Position numbers and translations under genes: made by a program. A stretch of DNA of 64,000 nucleotides from Brachybacterium alimentarium (lineage in GTDB: Bacteria > Actinomycetota > Actinomycetes > Actinomycetales > Dermabacteraceae), in assembly GCF_002332425.1 (NCBI RefSeq), contig NZ_NRGS01000007.1, positions 61,686 to 125,685 of the forward strand, given 5' to 3'. Within the stretch, counting starts at the first letter, position 1, and each line of letters opens with the position of its first letter. Below are positions 25,866-34,443 of this stretch, piece after piece. The notes beneath the pieces are model-generated. The model had not been told where the DNA came from. It made no database searches and saw only the letters and a list, made by a program, of their open reading frames with translations.

Positions 25866-27158
25866 GTGACCTCCTCCAAGACCGCCGAGACCGCCGACGA
25901 CACGACCGCTGAGGCGGCCGAGTCCACGGCGGACGCGACCTCGAAGCGTTCCGCGTCGACCGCGAAGAGCACGTCCGCGAAGACCGCCGGAACCACGACC
26001 AAGAAGACCCCCCCCGCGAAGAAGACCGCCGCGCGCAAGGCGCCGGCGAAGAAGACCTCCACGGCGAAGGCCTCCAAGGCCACCGCCGCGTCCAAGGACA
26101 CGGCGGAGGACATCGAGGAGGAGACCGAGGAGACGGAGACCAAGAAGGAGACCTCGGAGACCGACGCCAAGGTCGAGGCCTCCGGCGGCTTCGTCTTCAA
26201 CGCCGCCGAGGACGACGCCCCTGCCCAGCAGGTCGTCACTGCCGGCGCGACCGCTGATCCGGTCAAGGACTACCTCAAGCAGATCGGCAAGGTCGCGCTG
26301 CTGAACGCGGCCCAGGAGGTCGAGCTCGCCGAGCGCATCGAGGCGGGCCTGTACGCCGAGCAGAAGCTCAAGCGCGACGAGTCGATCGTCAAGACCAAGG
26401 CCGGGCGCGAGCTCGGCATGGTCGCCGAGGACGGCCGTGCAGCGAAGGATCACCTGCTCGAGGCCAACCTCCGTCTGGTCGTCTCCCTCGCCAAGCGCTA
26501 CACCGGGCGTGGCATGCTCTTCCTGGATCTCATCCAGGAGGGGAACCTCGGCCTGATCCGCGCTGTGGAGAAGTTCGACTACGCCAAGGGCTACAAGTTC
26601 TCGACGTACGCGACCTGGTGGATCCGTCAGGCGATCACGCGCGCCATGGCCGACCAGGCCCGCACCATCCGCATCCCCGTGCACATGGTCGAGGTCATCA
26701 ACAAGCTCGCGCGCGTGCAGCGCCAGATGCTTCAGGACCTGGGCCGCGAGCCCACCCCGGAGGAGCTCGCCAAGGAGCTCGACATGACCCCGGAGAAGGT
26801 CGTCGAGGTCCAGAAGTACGGCCGCGAGCCCATCTCCCTGCACACCCCGCTGGGTGAGGACGGCGACAGCGAGTTCGGCGACCTCATCGAGGACTCCGAG
26901 GCCGTCGTCCCGGCCGATGCCGTGAGCTTCACGCTGCTCCAGGAACAGCTGCACTCGGTGCTGGACACGCTCTCCGAGCGTGAGGCAGGCGTGGTCTCCA
27001 TGCGCTTCGGCCTCGAGGACGGACAGCCCAAGACGCTCGACGAGATCGGCAAGGTCTACGGAGTCACGCGTGAGCGGATCCGTCAGATCGAGTCGAAGAC
27101 GATGTCGAAGCTGCGCCATCCCTCGCGCTCGCAGGTGCTCCGGGACTACCTCGACTGA
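25866..27158 (+). CDS. sigA: Primary RNA polymerase sigma factor (SigA/HrdB)
   Basis: Housekeeping sigma-70. The 430 residues start with a long Lys/Ala/Thr/Glu-rich N-terminus (~1-125: [23 protein letters not shown] style), typical of actinobacteria. Regions 1.2-4 follow: [16 protein letters not shown] (1.2), [39 protein letters not shown] (2.1-2.2), [22 protein letters not shown] (2.3-2.4), the region 3 segment, and [21 protein letters not shown] (4.2). GTG 25866 follows GAAGGA at six bases. A perfect palindromic terminator lies downstream. Confidence 0.97.
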   Translation: MTSSKTAETADDTTAEAAESTADATSKRSASTAKSTSAKTAGTTTKKTPPAKKTAARKAPAKKTSTAKASKATAASKDTAEDIEEETEETETKKETSETDAKVEASGGFVFNAAEDDAPAQQVVTAGATADPVKDYLKQIGKVALLNAAQEVELAERIEAGLYAEQKLKRDESIVKTKAGRELGMVAEDGRAAKDHLLEANLRLVVSLAKRYTGRGMLFLDLIQEGNLGLIRAVEKFDYAKGYKFSTYATWWIRQAITRAMADQARTIRIPVHMVEVINKLARVQRQMLQDLGREPTPEELAKELDMTPEKVVEVQKYGREPISLHTPLGEDGDSEFGDLIEDSEAVVPADAVSFTLLQEQLHSVLDTLSEREAGVVSMRFGLEDGQPKTLDEIGKVYGVTRERIRQIESKTMSKLRHPSRSQVLRDYLD

Positions 27159-27246
27159 GGAACGACCCCGCAGGACTTCTCCGACGGCGCCGGTGACCCC
27201 AGGGTCCCGGCGCCGTCGCCGTCGCGGTTGCCGAGCGCACGACAAA

Positions 27247-27280
27247 GAGAGGGCACCCACCAGCTGGTGGGTGCCCTCTC
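27247..27280 (+). terminator. Terminator after sigA
   Basis: Perfect 34-bp palindrome (17-bp arms 27247-27263 / 27264-27280, central bases forming the loop), 88 bases after the sigA stop; symmetrical for the convergent gene at 27377. Confidence 0.75.
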
Positions 27281-27376
27281 ATCGTCTACGTGTCCACGGC
27301 CCCGATCGCGGTCCTCACGGACGGCAGGGGTCAACGGGGCAGAGGCATCGGCCCGTCGCGGGGCCGTCCCTCCGTG

Positions 27377-27595
27377 TCAGTCGTCGACGGGCTCAGGCTT
27401 CGCGTGGAGGCGCTCGGTCTCGTCGATGACCTCGGAGGCGATGTCCTTGAGGGCGTCCTCGTGAGCGCGAGCATGGTGTGCGCAGAACATCAGTTCGCCG
27501 CCTGCCGACAGGAGTACCTTCACGTACGCCTGGGCACCACAGCGGTCGCAGCGGTCGTGCGCGGTGAGCCGGGGGGCTTCCAAAGTCATGTTCAT
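27377..27595 (-). CDS. DUF7455-type small zinc-binding protein
   Basis: A 72-residue protein with CDRCGAQAYV and FCAHHARAH, i.e. CxxC plus CxHH as likely zinc ligands, followed by an acidic helical tail (DALKDIASEVIDETERLH). This is the small protein commonly found between sigA and the second gyrB-like gene in actinobacteria. Function unknown. It is divergent from parE. Confidence 0.85.
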   Translation of the reverse strand: MNMTLEAPRLTAHDRCDRCGAQAYVKVLLSAGGELMFCAHHARAHEDALKDIASEVIDETERLHAKPEPVDD

Positions 27596-27711
27596 AGGTC
27601 TTTTCTAGCATCGGATCGGCCAGGAGGGCAGTGCTGCGGCCGCTGGTTCGCTGGGGGCGCAACGACTCTGTGAGCGGAGCCGCAATGCGGCGATCCGGGG
27701 CGTACGACCCG

Positions 27712-27717
27712 TAGGAT
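27712..27717 (+). promoter_or_regulatory. -10 element of a leaderless parE promoter
   Basis: TAGGAT, seven bases, then GTG 27725. The same hexamer and arrangement precede the gene at 37003. Confidence 0.55.
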
Positions 27718-27724
27718 CCACGGT

Positions 27725-29845
27725 GTGACCCCCTCTTCCTCCGCTTCGAAGACAGCCGCCTACGACGCGCGCAACCTCCAGGTCCTCGAGGGCCTGGAGG
27801 CAGTGCGCAAGCGTCCTGGCATGTACATCGGCTCGACGGACTCCCGCGGTCTCATGCATTGCCTGTGGGAGATCCTCGACAACTCGGTCGACGAGGCCCT
27901 GGGCGGCCACGGCGACTCCATCGCCGTGATCCTGCATCCCGACGCCTCCGTCGAGGTCCGCGACACCGGCCGTGGCGTCCCGGTGGACGTCGAGCCCCGC
28001 ACCGGTCTGACCGGCGTCGAGGTCGTCTACACGAAGCTCCACGCGGGCGGGAAGTTCGGCGGCGGCTCCTATGCGGCCTCGGGCGGTCTCCACGGCGTGG
28101 GTGCGAGCGTGGTGAACGCGCTGTCCGGTCGCCTCGATGTCGAGGTGGACCGTGCGGGCAAGACCTATGCGATGAGCTTCCGGCGCGGCCAACCGGGCGT
28201 CTTCGAGGACACCGAGGGACCGGACCCGACGTCGCCGTTCTCCCCCGCAGCGGGCCCGGATGCTCTGCGGACGATCGGCAAGGTCAAGCGCGGCGTCTCG
28301 GGAACCCGGGTGCGTTACTGGGCCGACCCGCAGATCTTCATCAAGGGCTCCCACTTCTCGCTGGACGACCTGAACCGGCGAGCCCGGCAGACGGCGTTCC
28401 TCGTGCCCGGCCTGCAGATCTCCGTCACGGATCATCGCCCCGAGGCGAACCCTGACCTGCCGGCCACGAGCACCTACAAGTACGACGGCGGGATCAGCGA
28501 GTTCGTCGAGTACCTCGCCCAGGACCAGCGGATCACCGACGTCATCCGCCTGCAGGGAACCGGTGCGTACACCGAGACGATCCCGGTGCTCGACAAGAAC
28601 GGTCACATGGTCTCGACGGACGTGGACCGCACCTGCGAGGTCGACATCGCCCTGCGCTGGGGGTCCGACTACGACTCGACGATGCGATCCTTCGTGAACA
28701 TCGTCGCGACCCCCAAGGGCGGGACCCACGTCACCGGTTTCGAGCAGGCCCTGGTCAAGACCTTGCGCAAGCAGGTCGAGAACCAGGCGCGCCGAGTGAA
28801 GTTCAACGCCAAGAACGAGAAGATCGAGAAGGACGACACGCTCGCGGGTCTGACCGCCGTGGTGAGCGTGCGCATCGACGAGCCGCAGTTCGAAGGCCAG
28901 ACCAAGGAGGTCCTCGGCACCCCGGCGATCCGTGCGATCGTCGGCAAGATCGTCGAACAGCGTCTGACGGAATTCCTGGTCTCCGCGAAGAAGGGCGAGA
29001 AGGAGCAGGCCGCCCTGGTCATCGACAAGGTCGTCTCCGAGATGCGCGCCCGCATCGCGGCGCGCATGCACAAGGAGGTCTCCCGCCGCAAGAACGCGCT
29101 GGAGTCCTCGACCATGCCCACGAAGCTCGCGGACTGCCGCACGCACGATGTGGACCGCTCCGAACTGTTCATCGTCGAGGGCGATAGCGCGCTGGGCACT
29201 GCGAAGAACGCCCGCTCCTCGGAGTTCCAGGCGCTGCTGCCCATCCGCGGGAAGATCCTCAACGTGCAGAAGGCGTCCATCACGGACATGCTGAAGAACA
29301 CGGAGTGCGCCACGATCATCCAGGTGATCGGCGCCGGCTCGGGTCGTACCTTCGATCTCGACGCGGCCCGCTACGGCAAGATCATCATGATGACCGACGC
29401 GGATGTCGACGGGGCCCACATCCGCACGCTGCTGCTGACGCTGTTCCATCGCTACATGCGCCCGCTGGTCGAGGCCGGCCGGGTGTATGCCGCTGTGCCG
29501 CCTCTGCACCGCGTGGAGATCATCCACGGGGGCAAGAAGAAGAACGAACTCGTGTACACCTACTCCGAGGCAGAGCTGAACAAGCTCCTGAAGAACCTCG
29601 AGCGCCGCGGCAAGAAGTACAAGGAGCCGATCCAGCGCTACAAAGGCCTGGGGGAGATGGACGCCGATCAGCTGGCCGACACCACGATGGACCCCGGCCA
29701 CCGGACACTGCGACGGGTGCGCATCGAGGATGCCGAAGCGGCCACTGCCGTGTTCGAGCTCCTCATGGGCTCCGAGGTGGCACCCCGCAAGCAGTTCCTC
29801 ATCGAAGGAGCCGAAGAGCTCGATCTGGAGAGGATCGACGCATGA
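27725..29845 (+). CDS. parE: DNA topoisomerase IV subunit B
   Basis: ATPase subunit of a type IIA topoisomerase, 706 residues. GHKL ATPase motifs are [11 protein letters not shown] (catalytic Glu region), DTGRGVPV and [15 protein letters not shown]; the Toprim domain has [11 protein letters not shown] and [16 protein letters not shown]. It differs from GyrB in the Toprim segment ([11 protein letters not shown]), like the second actinobacterial GyrB-like protein annotated as ParE; its partner is the subunit A gene at 34444-36900. GyrB identity cannot be strictly excluded without a tree. Its stop overlaps the hisF ATG (ATGA), an unusual coupling. Confidence 0.88.
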   Translation: MTPSSSASKTAAYDARNLQVLEGLEAVRKRPGMYIGSTDSRGLMHCLWEILDNSVDEALGGHGDSIAVILHPDASVEVRDTGRGVPVDVEPRTGLTGVEVVYTKLHAGGKFGGGSYAASGGLHGVGASVVNALSGRLDVEVDRAGKTYAMSFRRGQPGVFEDTEGPDPTSPFSPAAGPDALRTIGKVKRGVSGTRVRYWADPQIFIKGSHFSLDDLNRRARQTAFLVPGLQISVTDHRPEANPDLPATSTYKYDGGISEFVEYLAQDQRITDVIRLQGTGAYTETIPVLDKNGHMVSTDVDRTCEVDIALRWGSDYDSTMRSFVNIVATPKGGTHVTGFEQALVKTLRKQVENQARRVKFNAKNEKIEKDDTLAGLTAVVSVRIDEPQFEGQTKEVLGTPAIRAIVGKIVEQRLTEFLVSAKKGEKEQAALVIDKVVSEMRARIAARMHKEVSRRKNALESSTMPTKLADCRTHDVDRSELFIVEGDSALGTAKNARSSEFQALLPIRGKILNVQKASITDMLKNTECATIIQVIGAGSGRTFDLDAARYGKIIMMTDADVDGAHIRTLLLTLFHRYMRPLVEAGRVYAAVPPLHRVEIIHGGKKKNELVYTYSEAELNKLLKNLERRGKKYKEPIQRYKGLGEMDADQLADTTMDPGHRTLRRVRIEDAEAATAVFELLMGSEVAPRKQFLIEGAEELDLERIDA

Positions 29846-30627
29846 GTGTCGCCGTCCGTGTGATCCCCTGCCTGGACGTCGATGCCGGCCGCGTCGTCAA
29901 GGGCGTCAACTTCCAGAACCTCCGTGATGCGGGTGACCCGGTGGAGCTCGCCGCCCGGTACGGCGCAGAGGGTGCTGATGAGCTCACCTTCCTCGACGTC
30001 ACCGCGTCCTCGGGTGGACGCGACACGATGATCGATGTGGTGCGGGCCGCTGCCGAGCAGCTGTTCATCCCGCTCACCGTCGGCGGCGGTGTGCGCTCGG
30101 CGGACGACGTCGACCAGCTCCTGCGGGCCGGCGCCGACAAGTGCGGTGTCAACACCGCCGCGATCGCCCGGCCCGAGGTCATCAGCGAGATCTCCCGCCG
30201 TTTCGGCAATCAGGTGCTGGTGCTGTCGATCGATGCGCGGCGGGTCACGGACGAGACCCCGGAGGGCACAGCACGCAGCGGCTCGGGCTTCGAGGTGACC
30301 ACGCACGGCGGCCGTCGTGGCACCGGCATCGATGCGATCGAGTGGATCCGCGAGGTGACCGAGCGGGGCGCCGGCGAGATCCTGCTGAACTCGATGGATG
30401 CCGACGGCACCGAGCAGGGCTTCGATCTCGAACTGATCCGTCTGGCCCGGGCGGCGACGACCCTGCCGCTGATCGCCTCCGGAGGCGCCGGGCAGCCTGA
30501 GCACTTCGCCCCCGCGGTGCACGCCGGGGCGGACGCCCTGCTCGCCGCGAGCGTGTTCCACTTCCAGAAGATGACCATCGCCGAGGTGAAGCGGTCGATG
30601 GCGGCTGACGGCATCACGGTGCGGTGA
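29842..30627 (+). CDS. hisF: Imidazole glycerol phosphate synthase, cyclase subunit
   Basis: Closes the imidazole ring in histidine synthesis with ammonia from HisH. A 261-residue TIM barrel: [14 protein letters not shown] (catalytic Asp12), [21 protein letters not shown] (phosphate loop), LSIDARRV (second catalytic Asp) and the late SGGAG loop. The frame is open far upstream as a shadow of parE; ATG 29842 is the family start and overlaps the parE stop. Other his genes are not in the window. The next gene overlaps its stop as GTGA. Confidence 0.95.
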   Translation: MSVAVRVIPCLDVDAGRVVKGVNFQNLRDAGDPVELAARYGAEGADELTFLDVTASSGGRDTMIDVVRAAAEQLFIPLTVGGGVRSADDVDQLLRAGADKCGVNTAAIARPEVISEISRRFGNQVLVLSIDARRVTDETPEGTARSGSGFEVTTHGGRRGTGIDAIEWIREVTERGAGEILLNSMDADGTEQGFDLELIRLARAATTLPLIASGGAGQPEHFAPAVHAGADALLAASVFHFQKMTIAEVKRSMAADGITVR

Positions 30628-31319
30628 GCGCACCGCTCTCGGTCGCCCCGCCGTCCGTCGTCTCCCGGCGGCCCCGAGCGCGATGGGCTGCGACCGGGGC
30701 GCTCGCAGGGCTGCTGGTCGCCCTCCTCGGCGGGGGATGGCTGCTCTGGGACAACCGCCGGCTGGACATCACCGGCTACGACGTCCCGATCGACCAGCTG
30801 CCACCTGGAGCGGAGGGGCTGAGCATCGCCCAGGTCTCGGACCTGCGCCCGGACCTGCTTCGCGAGCTCGAGGCGCTCGGCGTCGTGATCCTGCGCGACG
30901 AAGCGGTGACCGTGGAGGTCGCCGGCACACCGCTCACGCTCGTCGGCCTCGACGATCCTCGCGTTGCTGCCTCCACCGACCGAAAGGCGTCCTCCCCGCG
31001 CGATCTCCTTCGCGCCATGGAACTGCCGGAGGCTGCGACCACGGTGCTGCTCGCGCACCGTCCGGAGCTGCTGGGGGACTACACCGGCGTCGGCGTGGAT
31101 CTGGTGCTCTCTGGCCATGCGCACGGTGGGCAGGTGCGCGTGCCCGGCATCGGCGGCGTGTACGCCCCGCACCAGGGAGTGCTCCCCGTGCTCACCGAAG
31201 GCGTGCACCTGCGGGACGGCACCACCATGGTGATCAGCCGCGGACTCGGCAACAGCATCGCGGGGGTGCGGGTCAACAATCCGCGTGAGCTCGTCCTCGT
31301 GGAGCTGACCGCACGCTGA
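30624..31319 (+). pseudogene. Metallophosphoesterase lacking its catalytic core (in-frame internal deletion)
   Basis: 231 residues of the YkuE/DUF-type membrane-anchored metallophosphoesterase family. An N-terminal helix (~22-44) is followed by [14 protein letters not shown] and [10 protein letters not shown], where family members continue with a metal-binding DLH, then GDLxD and GNHE. Here the sequence jumps straight to [21 protein letters not shown], normally found past GNHE. The rest is intact, including LLAHRPELL and [11 protein letters not shown]. Roughly 60-90 residues with most metal ligands are missing, but the frame is kept, so a product could still be made. An 8-bp repeat GGACCTGC flanks the junction (30839-30846, 30851-30858). 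GTG start overlaps the hisF stop. Confidence 0.75.
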
Positions 31320-31394
31320 CCTCATTCCTCACGCCTCATGATGTCGTATCGCCTCGCCGGACCGTCCGGCCGACGATCGGCCCTCACCATGCGT

Positions 31395-31426
31395 CGATGC
31401 CCCGGCCCGCAGGGGCCGGGGCATCG
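31395..31426 (+). terminator. Hairpin terminator between convergent genes
   Basis: Perfect 14-bp stem (31395-31408 / 31413-31426) with a GCAG loop, 76 bases after the metallophosphoesterase remnant. Confidence 0.75.
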
Positions 31427-31486
31427 GGCATGGGCGATGGGCGATGGACGTAGCGCAACACTCGGGCGGAGCAGTGCCGGACCGGC

Positions 31487-31783
31487 TCACCGCAGGGGGA
31501 GCCGGGAGGTCACGAGCGCTCTGAGGAAGAGACGCTCCTGATCGCGCACCGCCTGCGCGGCGGCCTCCTGCCGGCGGGCCTGCCGGATCGCGCGCCGACG
31601 GACGGCGTCGCGCCGGCCGGAAGCCTCCGGCGTCGCCGTGCCCATCGCAGTGGCTGCAGCGGGACGCTGCGGGGGAGGGGTCGGCGGCCGTGGGGGCTGC
31701 GTGTCTCGTCGGGCCCGGGCAGCGGTCATCGCGACGGAGTCGGTCGGGGTGGAAGAGGTGTCGAGGGGTGTCCGAACGGACAT
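31487..31783 (-). CDS. Small hypothetical protein, Pro/Ala/Arg-rich (98 aa)
   Basis: Not recognised. I start at ATG 31783 because AGGAG lies eight bases upstream; the frame is open 26 codons further. The N-terminal half is disordered-looking (Thr/Pro-rich, TQPPRPPTPPPQRPAA), and the C-terminal half looks helical and basic (RRDAVRRRAIRQARRQEAAAQAVRDQERLFLRALVTS). The helical end and good ribosome binding site favour a real gene. No neighbours share its strand closely. Confidence 0.45.
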   Translation of the reverse strand: MSVRTPLDTSSTPTDSVAMTAARARRDTQPPRPPTPPPQRPAAATAMGTATPEASGRRDAVRRRAIRQARRQEAAAQAVRDQERLFLRALVTSRLPLR

Positions 31784-32350
31784 GGTGGGGCTCCTGAGAA
31801 GGGTGATGTCGCGAGTTCGCCATGACGTCCTGGCGCGGCCGTGCGAGGCGTGCCGGGACAACGAGGCCTGGTGGGAGAACTGGGCGTCACGATGCGCTCG
31901 ATGAGCATCGAGAAGACGTCATGAGGGGAGCGCCAGCAGCGTGCTGCGACGCGTCACGACGCGGGAACGGTGGCCCGGCGTCGGGGCGGGGCCATGAGGC
32001 CCTGGTCTATGAGGCCCTGTCGGCGGTGCTGCGGCCTCCACCGGCCGCTCGCACTGGCACGGAGGATCCGTGTCGCCGGAGAAGGGATGCAGCAGCGTCG
32101 AACGGGCCCAGGGTCATCTGGGCCGGATTCGGGGTGGTGTGCATCTCCATACGGACAGTCGACCACTCCTCCGGCTGTGGAGACAAGTGAATTACTCGCG
32201 GGCGACGGGCGACGGGCGACGGGCGACGGGCGACGGGCGACGGGCGGCGAGGACCAGGAGGGTGGACGACGAAGGACCCGACCCTGCCCCGTGCGGGGGC
32301 ATGGCCGGGTCCGTGTCGGAGGACCGCGAGCTCAGCAGCTCACGCGCGGC
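31784..32350. other. Intergenic stretch without a confident gene
   Basis: About 570 bases between two minus-strand genes. Open frames here have no recognisable domain or start signal. It contains the 7-bp tandem repeat at 32200-32241. Confidence 0.5.
32200..32241. repeat. 7-bp tandem repeat GGGCGAC x6
   Basis: Six perfect copies of GGGCGAC head to tail from 32200 to 32241, then a decayed GGGCGGC. Non-coding, ~110 bases beyond the end of the mutarotase gene. Confidence 0.95.
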
Positions 32351-33229
32351 TCAGTGCTCGATGCGATAGGTGACGCCGAGGGTGTGGGAGGCCCCGGGCG
32401 CCAGGGACACGAAGCGGTCCTTCGCGACGGCGGGCTCGACGCACACGAACTCGGGCCACGAGGAGTCCGGGAGGTCCGCCATGCCGGTGACGAGCGCGTC
32501 CCACGGGTTCCAGACGACCGTCTTCGCGGTGCCCCGCGGAGTGGACACCAGCCGTCGGGAGGCGGTCTCGTCGACGATGGTCACCTCGCCGTGCGCATCG
32601 ACGATCCGGTCGGTGGAGCCGGCCAGACGCAGCGGCTCGTCGCCGAGGACATCCGGTGCGAGCCCCCGGGTGTTGTCGAGGTACTCCGCGTTCTCCAGAC
32701 CCTCGATCGCGATCCGGCGCACGTCACCCACGGCGAGGTAGGTGTGCAGAGCGGCCTCGAGCTCGAGCGCCTCCTCGCCGGCGGTGAGGGTCAGATCCAC
32801 GGAGAGCTCGGCGCCGATGCGGAACACGGCGGTCGCGGTGAGCGTGGCGGTGTCCTTCGTACTCGTCAGCTCGAGCACGATGTCGTCCCCGTCCGGCTGC
32901 GCGGAGACCAGGTCCCAGCGCGATGTGCGCAGCCAGCCGTGCTTGACGCTCCGGGTGCCGTCACGGCCCGGCCCGAACCACGGGCCGATCAGCGGGATGC
33001 CGCCCCGGATCGCCGCGCCATGGCCGAACTCCGACTCGGGGCTCAGCCACAGCAGATCGGACTCCCCGGAGGGGACCCAGCTGGTGAGATGCGCTCCGTC
33101 GAGGTGGAGCACCGCCCGCGCGGCGGAGGTCTCGACGAACACGGCGTCGGCCCCGTGATCCTGATCGAGACGGACCCCGCGGGGGAGAGCGGCGGACGTG
33201 GCAGTGCTCGCGATGTTCATGATGCTCAT
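32351..33229 (-). CDS. D-hexose-6-phosphate mutarotase (YeaD-like aldose 1-epimerase family)
   Basis: A 292-residue galactose-mutarotase-fold protein, the usual YeaD length, interconverting anomers of glucose 6-phosphate and similar sugars. Visible are DGAHLTSWVPSGESDLLWLSPES, RGGIPLIGPWFG, KHGWLRTSRWDL (conserved His), and FVCVEPAV (catalytic Glu). ATG 33229 is chosen as start; ATG 33220 is possible, and no strong ribosome binding site precedes either. It follows the membrane-protein gene on the same strand by 59 bases. Confidence 0.88.
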   Translation of the reverse strand: MSIMNIASTATSAALPRGVRLDQDHGADAVFVETSAARAVLHLDGAHLTSWVPSGESDLLWLSPESEFGHGAAIRGGIPLIGPWFGPGRDGTRSVKHGWLRTSRWDLVSAQPDGDDIVLELTSTKDTATLTATAVFRIGAELSVDLTLTAGEEALELEAALHTYLAVGDVRRIAIEGLENAEYLDNTRGLAPDVLGDEPLRLAGSTDRIVDAHGEVTIVDETASRRLVSTPRGTAKTVVWNPWDALVTGMADLPDSSWPEFVCVEPAVAKDRFVSLAPGASHTLGVTYRIEH

Positions 33230-33288
33230 CGTCCCACGGGGCGGGCAGGCGAGTGCGAAGGGTGGCACCCAGTTGCCGTCGGCCCGGG

Positions 33289-34422
33289 TCACCGCGCCAG
33301 GTCGGGATCCTGGTCGTGCAGCGTCGCCTCGGCAAGCGCCCGGGTGCTGTCCCCGGCGGCGGAGACGGTGCGGATCAGCAGCAGGAGCCACACGTACACG
33401 GTCACCGCCGCGCCCATCTCGAAGGCCGTCATGTTCAGGTACCCGACCACATCGAACATCACGATGAGCATCACGAGGATCCCGAACGCGATCCCGGTGA
33501 AGAGCAGCAGGCCGCCGGGCAGTCTGCGCAGCAGTGCCGGGAAGAGGAGGAGAGCGAGTCCGAAGACCACCACGAGCGTCTCGGCGACGACGTTGTGCCA
33601 GTACTTGCTGACGTTCAGGGAGATCAGCGCCACCAGTGCGAGGTGGGCTCCGAGCACCGCCAGGGTCGCGTGGACGACCCGCACCTTCCAGAACGGCTCA
33701 CCGGTCTCGCGCGCCCAGAGTCCGAGATCGTGCGCCAGGAAGTCTCCGACCGCGATGAAGGCCAGCCCGGTCACGAGTAGGGTGAGGTTGAAGGTGAGCC
33801 CTGCCTGGTCGGAGCCGGCTCCGAGCTCGGAGAAGAACCGCTCCCACCAATAGGGGTCAGGACTCAGCATCGCGGCGGACAGCACCCCGACCGTCAGGAA
33901 GACCATCAGGAGCGTCGCGAGCGACCGACCGTCGAGAGCGGCCGCACCGGCGCCGACCACATACGCCCAGGCGCCCGTGCTCGCGCTCACCCAGAACGTG
34001 CTCGCGAAGCGATCCAGCGCCACCCCGAGGAAGGCCTGCTGCAGCACGGCGAACATGGCCCCGGTCAGCAGGAAAGCGAGGACCGCGTAGACCAGGGCCG
34101 GGCCGAGGACCGCCAGGGCGCGTCGCCACCATGGCAGCGCACGCATCCACGGATGGCGTCGCGGGGCCAGGACTGCCAGCGAACACGCTGCGACCAGGCC
34201 GGACACGGCCAAGGTGGAGAGTGCCGCGATCTGCCCGATGGAGCCGGGCCCGGACAAGGGCGCGGTCCCGCGCAGGAGGACCAGACCGACCACGAGGCCG
34301 ACGACGGCACCGGCGGCACCCAGCGCGAGACTCGTGCTCTCGGCACGGATCGGCTCGGTCGTCCGGAGCCGCCGGCGAGACTGCGCCCTGCCGGAGACGG
34401 GAGCCCGCTCGCTGGGGATCAT
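33289..34422 (-). CDS. Multi-pass membrane protein, DUF998-like
   Basis: A 377-residue integral membrane protein with about ten hydrophobic segments after a basic N-terminal ~30 residues. The stretch PDPYWWERFFSELGAGSDQAGLTFNLTLLVTGLAF resembles the FSxLG...FN...G pattern of the DUF998 family, a group without known function. It starts 21 bases after the stop of the topoisomerase IV subunit A gene, so it may be read through from it. No ribosome binding site is obvious. Confidence 0.75.
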   Translation of the reverse strand: MIPSERAPVSGRAQSRRRLRTTEPIRAESTSLALGAAGAVVGLVVGLVLLRGTAPLSGPGSIGQIAALSTLAVSGLVAACSLAVLAPRRHPWMRALPWWRRALAVLGPALVYAVLAFLLTGAMFAVLQQAFLGVALDRFASTFWVSASTGAWAYVVGAGAAALDGRSLATLLMVFLTVGVLSAAMLSPDPYWWERFFSELGAGSDQAGLTFNLTLLVTGLAFIAVGDFLAHDLGLWARETGEPFWKVRVVHATLAVLGAHLALVALISLNVSKYWHNVVAETLVVVFGLALLLFPALLRRLPGGLLLFTGIAFGILVMLIVMFDVVGYLNMTAFEMGAAVTVYVWLLLLIRTVSAAGDSTRALAEATLHDQDPDLAR

Positions 34423-34443
34423 GGGGTCGTCGGCCGGGCCCGA

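Noticed and set aside
25260..27260. 666-codon minus-strand ORF opposite the sigma factor gene
   Set aside because: Translation is repetitive Gly/Arg/Leu; explained by the Lys/Ala/Glu-rich sigA coding strand.
31822..32190. 122-codon plus-strand ORF in the gap before the mutarotase
   Set aside because: No ribosome binding site, no domain, arginine-rich shadow-like composition.
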